From Melampsora larici-populina 98AG31 (lineage: Eukaryota; Basidiomycota; Pucciniomycetes; Pucciniales; Melampsoraceae): a stretch of DNA of 64,000 nt. The stretch lies in the NCBI RefSeq assembly GCF_000204055.1, contig NW_006768797.1, forward strand, positions 691,380 to 755,379. The letters run 5' to 3'. Of the stretch, positions 11,406 to 23,283 are shown piece after piece. The position numbers and the translations under genes were made by a program. Each line of letters starts with the position of its first letter. The stretch's first letter is position 1. The notes beneath the pieces are model-generated. The model worked only from the letters and a program-made list of their open reading frames with translations. It did no database searches and was not told the origin of the DNA.

Positions 11406-12735
11406 GTACAAAAATTAGACAAGTATATATAAGTGTGAATGAAAATTAATCAAATTGATTGGAGTAAAGTATTTCCATATGGTTAAACTGTATCTCCAAT
11501 CATCATGCCACATTTTGTCAATCCTATCTTTTAATCTTTTTATGTACTCATTTATTTTCTAACCTCTTAAAATCAATTTTTCAATTGAACACCAACAAAG
11601 TATGGTCTGCTGGCAGAGGTTATACCAGGCCATCATTTGAATTCTACAGACCATCCATCAAGGGTCAAGTGATTCAATTTTTTAATTAGGAGTTTGTTGA
11701 TTGAGAAGGAGCAAGACACTCAGCAATATCATTTGTATATGGGCAAGAGGACAGTCAAATCAATTTAATTGCTTAACAATACATCAAATATTTGTAATTA
11801 GAATTAGATGAAGGGGATAATTGGGATAAGGCAAAATTTGACCAGATTCTTGTGCACTGATAGCAGGTTTTCAACTCTTGAATCTGTTTGAGTGTGAGTG
11901 CTATGCTAGAAGATGTCACTTGTGTAACAATTTGCCAATCACATTGTGTATGGTGTCTCAAATGGATAAATGAATAATTTTGAGACAAGGACATGACAAA
12001 ATGTAAAAAAACTGGTTTTAGTACTGCAAACACCAGAAAATGGGTGCCTGGTCTCTAAGGGGTAGATGAAATTGGTCAAAACAATAATAAGTTTGATGCT
12101 TACAGGTGGTGGACTTTAATTGGGCTTAGCCAATTCAACCTTGATAGTCTCATCTGATGGCAAGGTGAAGGTGTTATTCTTATCTTTGATTAGTGATCAA
12201 AAGATCTTTGTACCATATAGCCAAAAATTGCATGGCCCTCTTCAAAAATTGCGTCATAGAAAATTGATTTGATGTGTAAACTTTGTATGAGGATTACCAT
12301 GATTGGTGATGGGGTTGAAAGATCTTAAATGGTAAAGACTTGCCATGCTGTGTATCTTTTCCCTTGCACTTGTCAATGTTCAAGTTTGTCTATTTTTAAA
12401 TTGAGGGGCTGGTGCCACCCTAATGATCTGTCGTCATTGGACAAGTCGGTCCATTCTCTCTCTGCAGGCATTACTTTTGCTCCTTCAAAAATTATGCAAA
12501 GGGACCAGAAGCAAGAAAATTGGCTGGATGAGATTGATTTTCCAAGTATGTGCAAGTCTTTCATTACAAAATTGTTCTTGATTAAATCTAAAGTTGTATC
12601 CTGTCAAGTCCATATGAAACCAGTTTCTAGTGCTGTTTGTATGCAAGAAGTGTGAAGTAGTGAGGTAGACTATTTGGTGGTTAAGATTGTGGGTAGGAAA
12701 AAGGGCTGAACATTAAACACAAGACAGGTGTATGT
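11406..12735. other. AT-rich, CpG-poor spacer
   Basis: I see no gene, RNA or complete mobile element between the MITE and the Harbinger element. Short open frames here have no domain and no splice context. Confidence 0.45.
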
Positions 12736-13194
12736 ATTAGGGCGGTTCAAGTAGACATTTTACAACATTTTTTTAAGTTTTACGTTCCGTCCGGGAACCT
12801 TAAAATTTGTCTTTATTTATAAGTCAGTGATTCACCTTAAGAGGTGGTTCACTGTTTTGCGGTCACCTAAGTCGCTTTAAAATTCATAAAATTTTGCTCT
12901 ACAAATCAAATGAAAACAGGGCAACACAACCCCAAAAAAAAACTCCGTGGTACCTTTCTTTATTTTCTTGGCCCTGGATATATATTTTTTTGGGTTCTTT
13001 TTTTTCTTCACCTCTTTCATTAACAAACTCAGTCGAGCAAAAAAAAACCCGCAACCGCCAAAACCAAGTCTTTCAACGGTGTATACCCACATCATCGCAA
13101 AATTTCTCAATCTGGACCACCGGCTTCCTGCATCAAGACGTCTCCTCCAGTCACCCCGCGTCTGCAACTGATCACGCAAGTTTATAGTTCCTTT

Positions 13195-13515
13195 CAGGAC
13201 TCTGATCACCAAGCAATCACTGGCTTCAAACAACTTCAGGACTCTGATCACCAGGTATTCACTGGCTTTGAACAACGCATGAAGCGCGCGCGTGGGTCAG
13301 TCCATGTGACTTCAGGTCTTTCATCCACATATCAAATCATACTCGCGATTGCATACTACTTAAGCCTGCTACCTCAAGTGAGTCACCTTTCCATTTTGTT
13401 TGACTAAATATCATTTTGTTTTCATTTCAGGTTGAATATCAACATCTTCAATTTTCTCTCGAAATATCATTCGGTTTTCATTTCAGGTTGAATATCAACA
13501 TCTTCAAATTTCTCT
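13195..13515. repeat. Short tandem duplications in the Harbinger 5' region
   Basis: Two tandem pairs precede the Myb-like gene. One of about 47 bp carries GACTCTGATCACCA (13195-13290). One of about 55 bp carries TTTCAGGTTGAATATCAACA (about 13412-13515). They may be leader or promoter duplications; no function is evident. Confidence 0.6.
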
Positions 13516-13581
13516 CGTTCGCTATTGCTATCTTCTCCATCGCTCTATCATACCGCTTGTGCTATCATTTGGATCTTTGGA

Positions 13582-15455
13582 ATGGCGCCTCAATCACAAC
13601 AGTCAGCCCAGGTGCGCGGTGATGCATTCCTATTGAACAATCTGTCCCACGGCCTACTGTCTGACCCTGCCTTGATTTGTAGGGCACTCGTCGAACTTGT
13701 CGCACCAAGGCCCAGATTGAAGAGGACCTTCTGGCTGCTGGAGTACCCACTGGCTCAAAACCGACCCCAGCTGCTGTAAGGCGATCTCGAATGGCGGCGA
13801 CGGAACGAGATCGTATGGCTTCTGCGAACGCGGGCACGAAGTCGACTAGGGATAGCCCAACCTTGGACCACGTGGACTATCAAACAATCATAACTTACCT
13901 TTCCAAGCCGCACATTCGAAACGCCCTGTTCGGTGGTGGTAGCCACACCAGAGTTTCTGGCCAGCCGATGAATCCCAGATCGCTTTTGAATCCGCTCGCC
14001 ATCAAGCTCAATAACAACTACAACATCAGGCACAATACCACGGTGATGCAATTGAATGGCCGCATCCTCTACCAGCGACTCAAACGGTACAAATCCAAGT
14101 ACGCCTCCGCCAGAGCTTTCAGTATCAAGACTGGCAGTGGCCTCTCTGCCAAAAATGTTGCCGACGGAATTCATATGATGGAAGATTTGCTAGAGTCCAT
14201 GTGCCCATGTTACAAAGATATGGATGCACTATTCCATGATAAAGGGAATGTGACTCCGTTTGGCATCCTCGACAGCGGCGTCGGGCCGAACTCTTCGGAC
14301 AAGGACAACAGCGATCACGGTGATGTCCCAGCAAACGCGGTGGGTGCCAAACATGTATCTGATGGGGAAACTACCGATGGTCACGACCATTCGGCAGTTT
14401 CCCCGCGCCAAGGTCGACACATCGGACCTGGTAAGTTTAATATGTTTCAAATGAAAACTCACTATGAGTCTGACCCAAAACTAAACATTTTGATACATTT
14501 TTACCCAGCTGCGCTGAATGACAAACATGTGAACCACCCTCTTGTCAACCGCATGTCAGGCGATGAAAGCGAAGGCTCCCACGCGGCCGATTTGGCCACT
14601 TCAACTGCGAAATCTAATCCCCTCAACAAACACTACCGTTCCTTGCTCAATGAAGAAATCAGCCTCAGTTCTCCACCTCCCACCCCGAAAGAACCAACCA
14701 ACGCAAAAGAAACAAACGAGGCCTTCAACGTGATCAAGCCTGTCAAAGCTTCCAAACTGCCCGTTCGCCGAGTCTCCAAACCTTATGATTGCAAGCTGGC
14801 TCAACTTACCCCTGAAGAACTCGCCTTGGACGCAAGTTCTGAAGACGAAGGTTCGATGGCTGTCGAGGCCATCAATGTGATCAAGCCTGTCAAAGCGTCC
14901 AAACTACCTTTTCGCCGAACCTCTGGCCCAGGCCGAGTGTCCAAACCTTATGATCGCAAGCTGGCTAAACTTACACCTGAAGAACTCGCTTTGGACGCAA
15001 GCTCGGAAGACAAAGCTTCGATGGCTGTAACACCCGCTACGCAATCGCGCGGAGGATCTCGCGCGACTCTTTCACGTCGCGCTCTGAACCCTTTACCTTC
15101 CATCAACCCATCGACTGTCCATAGCAAGGAAAACAAGCATTCACTCGCGCACGCTTTGAAAGAAGGGAACAATGCAAAGATCCAAATGCTTACCGAAGCT
15201 AATGAGTGGCGCCAGCGATTCGAATCCAATCGAATGCGAGCAGATTCGGAGGCACGCACATCTGCCTTGAGCTGGGATAAGGAGAGATATTTCCTTGATC
15301 GTCAAGAGCAGCGCGACGCCGAAGCACGTCAATTGGCCAAAGAAGTTCAAAAGGAGCGTAGCACGTTTTGTCAACGTTTGGTCATGGAAGGCAAAACACC
15401 TGAGGAGCTTGAGGCTTACATCCGCCTGATATACCCAGAGAGTGAAGCAGCTTAG
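13582..15455 (+). CDS. Harbinger Myb/SANT-like DNA-binding protein
   Basis: In PIF/Harbinger elements this second protein binds the transposon ends and helps bring the transposase into the nucleus. Exons are 13582-13611 and 13683-15455 (600 aa). A further in-frame 78-nt intron, 14431-14508, is likely: GTAAGT donor, CTAAAC branch and CAG acceptor. The N-terminal half holds a conserved block with TVMQLNGRILYQRLKRYK and an MEDLLESMCPCYKDMDALF-type segment. The middle carries two tandem copies of a roughly 50-residue unit with IKPVKASKLP and LTPEELALDASSED. The C-terminus is charged and probably coiled coil. The assignment rests on context and overall resemblance to rust transposon proteins; the first donor, GTGCGC, is unusual. 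Confidence 0.8.
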
Positions 15456-15649
15456 TTGTAATTTGGTTGGATGCTCATTCGAAATTCTTCGGCGAAGTAT
15501 CTTATCTGTATTGCTTGACTTGTTGTCATTTCCGTTCTCTGTCCTTTTTCTCTCTATATTGTGTATTATCTTGATCGCAATGGCTCGAATCCCTTCTCTC
15601 TGTATTGTGTTCTCTGTATCGTGTACCTGGTCTTTCACTTTCTTCTCTT

Positions 15650-15860
15650 TCTATGAAATTTGACCTCGCGAAGTTTACCTGAACTTGGTTGTTGTTCAGC
15701 CTTTGGTGATATCTATGAAATTTGACCTCACGAAGTTTCTAAAAGCCTCTCTCGGAACTTGGTTGTTGTTCAGCGTTAGGTGATTTCTATGAAATTTTAC
15801 CTCGCGAAGTTTCTAAAAGCCTCTCTCGGACTAATTACCTATCTTTGAGATGAATTTGCT
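15650..15860. repeat. Three tandem copies of a 62-74-bp unit
   Basis: Units starting TCTATGAAATTT begin at about 15650, 15712 and 15786 and share CTCGCGAAGTTT and CTTGGTTGTTGTTCAGC. They lie in the 3' region between the two convergent Harbinger genes. No function is evident. Confidence 0.7.
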
Positions 15861-16170
15861 GAGGATCTACATGCCTCACTCGGAAAAAGTACCTTTCTAA
15901 GTACCTTTCTTTGAGATTGATTTCCTGAGCCATGTTATTATGGGAAGAATATGGCGAGAACAACTTTTTTCATTATCATCTTTGAGACCCACAAAGCAAG
16001 AAAGAACAGAGACAACAACCACAAACGCAGAGAAAGACAACAACTTCATACAGCATGAGGACCAAGAAACAAAACCACGCTACACACACACGGAGAAACG
16101 CGAAGTTACAAATAATGGAGATATGACACAAAAAAAAAAGATTCGAAGTGAGGAGTAAATCACGCAGAGC

Positions 16171-17505
16171 TCAAGATACAATCGGAAGGCCCCCAGATTC
16201 CCAATTGTAGGCCACTGCATAGTCTCGCACTTCCTCACGCTTGGCCCTCCCTTGCTCAATGACCGCAGGATCCGCAGTTGAACCACCTTGGAAACGACCG
16301 GCTTCACCAGGTTCGGGCAGAAGTAATTCCCCATCGTCTTCTTGCCAAGTATTGCCAAGATCCGCCAGCATATTATGTAAGATAATGCAGGCGCGGACCC
16401 ATTTGAGGAGATGTTCCATATCCTCACGACGATTCAAAGAAAGCCTTAAACCTTGCAGCGAGGCCCAACAAGATTTGAGGATCCCAATACAATGCTCATT
16501 GCGCACGCGTGCTTTGGCCACACACCAATTGAAGTCCTTATTCCTGTTGACTTTGGCAGCCTGGCCCTTATACGATGGCACCACGGTTTCGGATGGCACG
16601 TAAGCAGAATCCGCAACGATGTATTCTCCTGGCAAACCAAGCAAAAACAATCAGACAATGATCATGAGAATGCAAATGGAAAAACCACGTGGAAACATAC
16701 CTCGATCAAAATATCGCTCCGGGTGAATGGCTATCTCCGTTTTAGAATAAACGGTGCTGTCACAGCAAGACCCAGGCCACCCAGCGTATGCATACGTAAT
16801 CCTCCGGTCACAGTCACAAATGATCTGCACGTTGATTGAGTAACGATGCTTTCTGTCAAAAAAGACCTCACCGTCTCGGCCAGGCCGCTGGAAAAGAGGT
16901 ACTGTCGTTCCGTCCACAAATCCCACACAACCTGGGAATCCGTCACGCGCCAGCACAGTTGAGATTGCCTTGCGCCTATTCGAATTTGGCCAACTGAGAT
17001 AGTGTCCTCCTACTTCTAGAATAGCGTGAATAACCCGGCGGGTACAATTGATCACTGAGCCATGAGCCACTTTGTAGTTCCGAGCGAAACGTCCCACAGA
17101 CGCACCGTTCCCATTACTGCCGAGTCTCTCCAAAGTGATGGCCAGTTGCTTCTCAACCGGAGGCTGAGGATTGTTGCTTGAATAGATGAATACAGGGTTG
17201 TCTTTGATCAAATCGAGCAGCGCTTGAAACCCTTCTGGGGTGGTTCGCATTGCCTGACGAAAATCAGTCCTTCGCGAGCGTAGCATATCGCGTAAGTCGA
17301 AGGGCGTGGCCAGAGGTGCCCTTATACGGTGAGTCAGATAATGTCTTGATGTGACATGAGCAAGCAAATCGCCCCATTGATCTTCTTGAGCAAAGAGCTG
17401 ATTGTACAAATGAGCCATTTCGGGAAACTCGCTGAACAGATGGTCACCTTCTGTTGGGTTGTTGGGATCGGGGCTTTCTCCTGGGAATCTTGGGTCCGAA
17501 TCCAT
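16171..17505 (-). CDS. PIF/Harbinger DDE transposase (HARBI1-like)
   Basis: This enzyme cuts the element out and inserts it at a 3-bp target. On the minus strand the exons are 17505-16701 and 16628-16171, joined by a 72-nt intron with GTATGT and CAG ends, giving 420 aa. Catalytic blocks are visible: FVDGT (first Asp), GWPGSCCDSTVYS with EYIVADSAY (second Asp region), and RVRNEHCIGILK (Glu). The HTH-like N-terminal half contains ITLERLGSNGNGASVGRFA. Translation could start further upstream at 17622, but MDSDPRFPGE at 17505 is the more natural start. No stop or frameshift interrupts it, so it may be active. Confidence 0.93.
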
Positions 17506-17970
17506 TTGGGCAGACACACAAAGGTGAGTCAGGTCTCGTAATACAGAGACCCTTTCGGAAATGCAGGGCATATTTGGGTAAGAGGTTATTTGAGGATGAG
17601 GATTGTGTTGGTATGTTGGCAAATGAGATAGAAGAGGAATGCAAAAGAAGGAATGAAATGGGGCAATTTGGTGGAACTATTTCCCTGACTTATCTCGTCA
17701 AAAGCTAATAAAATGAATTCCATTTCAATCACATGAAATGAAAGATGTTCGAGCGAAGAAAAAAAGATGCTTGACCTAGGAAAACCCTCAGGGGAAACCA
17801 AAAAAAAGACCATTTCAAAAAGGTGGACCTGATTTTAGGTTGCTTTAAAACCACTTTTTACAGCGTTTGTGAACAAGCGGACAAGAAATTTAAGGTGCGA
17901 ACGACGTTAAAAATCAGTTCGGGACTTGGCGCCGCAAGTGATCGCGGTTTGCTACTTGAACCGCCCTATT

Positions 17971-18941
17971 TAAAACAACACTGCTTTAATTTTGAATAAG
18001 AACTGCTTTTGATGAGAAGTGATTTACATCATTGTGCAAACAATGCAAAACAAAAAGTATAATGTGATTGGAGTAAAACCAGACCAAAAGTGCAAAAAGA
18101 AGCACTGGAAATTACTGAGCCCCATTGTTTACCATGACCACATGAAAAAAGGATTTGACCAAAGACCAAAAGCATTGCCACCTATTGCAGTCCAAATTTA
18201 AGTTACCATGATACAGTGTGTTTTTTCATAAAATCCAACAATAAGACATCTTCATTGATCTTTTTATTCTGAAAAGTTTGTCTAGTCAATAAAACCAACT
18301 TCTTTGTATTTCAAATCAACAATGAAACCAAATTTTTATGGTGATCTGAGCAAATCAATCCAAAACGTAGAGTGTCATGATTATAATTTATATGCAAATG
18401 AGAAAACAAGTGAGAACTTGCACATCTTTTGTTTTCTTTTTGCCCAAGGCTTAGAAGTCTGTGAGTGCCAAACTACCACACCCTTCTCAATAGCCTCATT
18501 CCAATCTTTGTGTGTGGGAGACAAACATTTCAACACAGAGGCCTTTTGATGAGATTTGTCAGCCATGGAATTTGACAAGCTTCGACTGCATCTCATGGGT
18601 TGCGGGCTCGGGGCTGAAACCGGTGTTCATCCAGGTCCCAGTGACCGGCGAACTCAAGTCCATCCTGCTCCAAGCTTGCGTGTTGATATACACCACAGGG
18701 GTGTTTTGCCCACCTGCAGGCGGTCCATCCAGGCCACCGGGAGACGGTCTGCCCTTCTGCAAAGGTAGGCGGTCTCCAGGTGGCCCTCACGCGCGACGTC
18801 GGGCAGGCACCTGCTGGGCTCGCCGGTAGGCTGGCTTGCTTGCGCCCGCTGGCGGGCTGTGATCTGCCTTCCGTCCATCAAAAAAGCAGTTGTACACAGT
18901 ATGTACATTAAGGACAGAACCATGTCGTAGTCCTCAAGCAG
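17971..18941. other. Spacer between the Harbinger and CACTA elements, with a GC-rich patch
   Basis: The first 600 bases are AT-rich without a gene. From about 18600 to 18870 the composition turns GC- and CpG-rich (CAGGCGGTCCATCCAGGCC, GTCTCCAGGTGGCCCTC). A related patch is found on the other side of the CACTA element at about 30380-30540, which also carries GGTGGCCCTCA. These look like parts of a GC-rich repeat family. I would not annotate the open frames that overlap it. Confidence 0.45.
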
Positions 18942-18944
18942 ATA

Positions 18945-19254
18945 CACTACACGCAAAGTGCTGACGCCGCGGGGCCGGTCTTTTGAAAACTCCCGCGGGG
19001 TCAGCTGACCCCTTGTACGATATGGATCTGGGGTCAGCTGACGCCAATCACTGCTCACCTACATATATACACATCACTCACGATCGATTCTTCCAACGAT
19101 TCCTTCAAGACGAGATCAACATCGCTTTCAACCAATCATCGAACTGTCCATATACCAGCAAGGTGATCAACGCTGACCGGATTCAGTGCTCTGATCACCT
19201 TGTGGCCATTGAGATAATCACAACCGGATTTGTGACCTCATTGTCTTGGTTGAA
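18945..19254 (+). repeat. Left terminal inverted repeat of the CACTA element
   Basis: About 310 bp match the right end with only a few mismatches. It contains the perfect 16-bp palindrome GGGGTCAGCTGACCCC, a second related site (GGGGTCAGCTGACGCC) and a CATATATACACATC segment that resembles a TATA-type promoter. The palindromes are candidate transposase-binding sites (inference). Confidence 0.9.
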
Positions 19255-20363
19255 GACTCTTTGCCTCTTCGATTTACAACGCTCGAATCGACTCATGCCT
19301 GTGACAGTGTACCCGTCAACATCTGAATTACCATCGCGCCTTGGACACTTTCAGCACAAGTTCATACAGCACCGACTTCTTTTCAGATTTACAAACTATA
19401 CATCTTTTTGTACAAATCTTTAGCTACCAATCTTTAGCTCGTTTTTCAGGATCGGGATCAATTGAAATGACCACATCCACGATCTAACCCCTTTACATTG
19501 AATGTCATCCTGTAAACCGTTGACAAGATCCAAGATTAATCAAAATTCAGAAATCAGCTTTGTTTCATCAAACCCAAAACATAAACCTGATTGGAAAGTA
19601 GCTGTTTGGCCTGTGTGTTGTCGGCCTCTGAGCTACGAACCAGTGGGTCATAAGGCCTTCTATCAGTCAGTTAGGTGTTCCCTAGCTTTGGTCAAACATT
19701 GATATTAATTAAAATTTCACCCAAAGATTCAAAAGACCCTGGAATGCGACTTCATCTTCTGAACAGTTACACTATCGTGGATGTCTCAGCTCTCATCAAC
19801 CTTCTATCCTTGAGGACCCTTGTCAACAACATATACGAAGGCAAACGATTGCTCCAAACTTGTCAGTTCCCTGACTGGAATCACAAGAATTCACCACTCG
19901 ACCTACATACTTTGACCTTCTTCATGACCAAGTTAGGAAGTTTCAAAATTTCAAACCTCTGGGTCAGGAATCTCCCCAAAGGATTTCTCAAAATCATTCG
20001 TTCTGACATGTATCCAACATTGGTATGAGGGAATTGAGACCCTTGCAAAATGCTCATGATTGGTGAGTAATATTCTGATAGTTCCGATTTCTTCCACATC
20101 TGCCATCCCACTTGCTTAAAAGCTGAGTTTGTGTCTATTGCTCGCTCTATCTCCTGAACCACCCCTTTCAATCCGCTCGCTTGATTTCACATTCATTTTC
20201 CAATTCATTTGCTCTTTCCATTAGCCTGCTTTACTCTTTTCGTCAAAACCTTAATACAAACTCTTTGATAAATCCTTAATATCTTCTCTTGATCAAAACA
20301 TTATCAATCAATTGTTTTGCTTGTCTTGCTGCGTCTCTTTGTCATAACATAAATTTCATCGCA

Positions 20364-22340
20364 ATGGATCTCAAACAACTTGCTTCAACTGTAGCCTTTC
20401 AGATGGAACAGATCGCCATCCTTCAGGACGAATTGAAGAAGAAAGAAGAGATTCAAGATGACTTGGTCAAGCGGCTTGAGTCTATGAGCGTATACCACGA
20501 AGATCTCCATCAAACCCCCAAATCAAAGAACGGCTCAAAAGGAATGATCAAGAGCACCCAATCCAACAGTGGACCAAAAACGTCACCTTTGAAAAATCGA
20601 CCGGGGTCACAGTCTTCTAAGCCGAAAGGCCAAACATCTGCCAAAAAGAACAAAACCCCTGAAAAACCAAAAAAGCCCAAGTCGACCTCTTCAAAGCCAG
20701 TTTCTACTCCGGCAACTCCTTCTCCCAAGAAAAACAAGAACCAAATGATCATGAAGGAAACACCTGAGGGTTTCAAAACCACCAAGGTATATCTTATCTG
20801 TGTTTCAAGGATGCTGCCCTTTTGCTTCATCTCGATTTGCTAGAAGCATGAACTGACCCTGTGTTCTTGATATGTATCAGGAAGCCTTGTACTGTTTTAT
20901 AAAGGTCATGTGGGGGATGGTCGAAGCTGGTGCTGTACCACCACCACCGTCTGTCGACAATATCAGAGAGTTCACTTCCGCCTTTTCAAGCAGTGACGAA
21001 ATCCAGCACGTTATGAACAGCAGCGCGGCTCGCAAACTTGTTCCTCAACACGAAGTCCTCACTCTCACAGGCATCAAGTCTGGCCGCAGGAAGATGGGAA
21101 GGCACATCATCAACATCAAAGAGTTCTTTATCAGCATCACCCAATCATCCCTTGCCAAACTTGGTATTCGAGCATGGGGTCCTAACCTTTTGGAACCAAT
21201 TGACTCCTTATGGAACGAGGCTTGCCGGATGAGTGCGCTCATGATTTTCAGGAGAGTGGCTATTGGTGGAGCTTTTGATTACATGAACATCAATAGGACT
21301 TATGTACAGAATTTTGGGCTGCTTGAGGGTGCTTATAATCACTACGTTCACTATGTGATGTCAGCAAAGTACAAGAAGGAGGCAAAAGAAGAAGGGAAGA
21401 ATGTGAAAGACGAGGAGAAAAAGGTCATACAAAGAAGCCGCCAACGTGTAATGTTTCTTTGATCTTCTCCCATGCTTCTTTTTTCCTTCAACTGGTATTC
21501 AAAGCTCTTGACTGATGTTGTGTTTCGTGGATTCAGCTGCGTGATGCTAGGGTTAAATTTGCCACCAATCAAGGCTTCAAACAAAGGTACCTTGACCTCA
21601 TTTCTCCCATCGATGCCCACAGCGATGACAAGTACAGCGAGAAGCACAACTGTCACATTGTCAAAACCCTCGAGTACCGTAGCAACAACGCAAATGCTTT
21701 CTTCGTGCGCCTGACTCAAGAGATGGAAAAGAACAATCGGCTAGAAGGAAAGCGCCCTCAAGGTCGGATCAGGCGTCGTCCCAAAATTGCCGTCATGTCT
21801 ACAATTGGCCGCCCGCCAAAGAACATGCCAATCGACTTCTATAACCCCTCCTGGTTCAATGAACTCACCGATGCTCAAAAAACCAAGGTTGCAGATGCGT
21901 ATTGTGTTGCCCTCCTCCCGAATGCCAAGTTGAGCTTTTGTGCTGTCTCAGGTGCTGATGAGAAGCTTGGTGACAAAGCTTTCAATGCAAAGTTTTGGGA
22001 TCAAATTACCGGTTTTTACAATCTGAGTCATGTGATTGGTTCCGAAGAAGACAACGAAGATGATGAAGATGACGACAATGAGGACAGTGACTACGATGAT
22101 GACATTGATCTGGAGGATACTAGTGGTGAAGACGATGACGACGAGCAGGACAACAACAAAGATGATGATGGCTTTGTAGCTGCCGATGATGGGGTGGATG
22201 GAAAGTTTGATGATGACGAGTTTGATGATGGTGCTGGTGACAAACATGATGAAGACGGTGATGCTCAAATGTGGGAGGAAGAGGATGCTGCTCGCGAGGC
22301 CAGACAAGACGAAGACAATTATTGGAATCAGTGGCAATGA
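20364..22340 (+). CDS. CACTA accessory protein with basic N-terminal and acidic C-terminal regions
   Basis: Exons 20364-20786, 20881-21447 and 21537-22340 give 597 aa with all junctions in frame. The start MDLKQLAST leads into a short coiled coil (about residues 1-45). A Lys/Pro/Ser-rich linker follows, then a folded central region (about 145-420) with GIRAWGPNLLEPIDSLWNEA and IGRPPKNMPIDFYNPSWF. The last 110 residues are almost all Asp and Glu, ending EDNYWNQWQ. I cannot name a family. By position it corresponds to the second gene of CACTA elements (TnpA role: end binding), which is inference from context. Confidence 0.8.
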
Positions 22341-22534
22341 TAGTGCGCACCATCCTGTTCAGTCCTGTTGGTAAGTATCCACAATCGTCAATGGCAGTGA
22401 GTTTGGTATGCTCACAAAACTTCCTGCTCCTGTTTGACATCTAGCTAGTCTCAAGTAGCACTTTTGAAGCATTCGTGGCTGGGGGGAAATGGATGTGGCG
22501 GGTTTGGTAATCCTGTGAAAAATTGCTTTCTAGC

Positions 22535-22815
22535 TTAATGAAAAAATCGAAAAAAATGCGCTCAACTTTACACCTTCTTAACGGTCATTACTGGTCATCG
22601 GTTTTCCTTTTTATCACTCCTTCTGTGGGCTCTTCTGAATGATAAAATCCAAAAAAATCTGCTCGACTTTACGCTTTCTAAACAGTCTTTACTGGTCATC
22701 TGTTTTCCTTTTTATTCTTCTTTTGGCTCTTCTCAATGATAAAATCCAAAAAAATGTGCTCGACTTTACATTGTCAGCACGGTCTTTACTGGTCATCTGT
22801 TTTCCTTCTGCCTGG
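22535..22815. repeat. Three direct repeats of about 95-100 bp
   Basis: Units contain AATCCAAAAAAAT, CTCGACTTTAC and a nearly constant ACTGGTCATCTGTTTTCCTT. They stand head to tail without spacers just after the accessory gene. They could be transposase-binding repeats or simple duplications in the 3' region. Confidence 0.7.
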
Positions 22816-23283
22816 TTGATTTTGTTTGAGATCTGTCTCTGACTCAATTTTGTACCTACCAAATTATGTGTTCCTCTTATCATTTCTTGACGGTCGTTAC
22901 AGTATTGAAAATTTGATGTTTGTGGTTTCTTGGAAACTTGTGTCTGAGGGTCGCGCATTAAGTGCTGAGGCCCCTGAAAAATAAGTCCTGAGGAGTTGCC
23001 ACCGCTTTACATATGCCCTTGGTTGACAACAGAGGTTGTGTGTGACTTGGCGAGTCATTTGCCTTGTATAATAATCAGAGTTCACAAAAGAGGTGGGCTA
23101 CTTAATGCGAGCCGCTGGACATATCTGTACTTGGACAGAAGACCTCCCATAGCACTCTATAATGAATACTCGAAGGGTTACAAATCCTCATCACCATCAT
23201 CAATCATCCAAGAATCTATCATCGAAAATCAAGAAGGAATCTGTCCTCATGGTCCTTCTTGACCAAAACTCCTTAGCTTTTAG

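Larger units (their letters stand above)
12739..17967. mobile_element. Complete PIF/Harbinger transposon (5.2 kb, two genes)
   Basis: The 16-bp terminal inverted repeats AGGGCGGTTCAAGTAG are identical at both ends and flanked by ATT at 12736-12738 and 17968-17970, a 3-bp duplication as expected for PIF/Harbinger. Inside are the two genes this superfamily needs: a Myb/SANT-like DNA-binding protein (+, 13582-15455) and a DDE transposase (-, 17505-16171), converging tail to tail. Both have open frames with plausible introns. The element is visibly richer in CpG than its surroundings. A short hairpin (GTGATTCACCT against AGGTGGTTCAC) lies near the left end. It looks autonomous and recent. Confidence 0.93.

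Noticed and set aside
18512..19058. Overlapping open frames on both strands in the GC-rich patch left of the CACTA element
   Set aside because: Frames are open on several strands because of composition; no domain, and one runs across the transposon end.
22535..22815. CRISPR-like array
   Set aside because: The repeats are long, imperfect and abut without spacers, in a eukaryotic genome.
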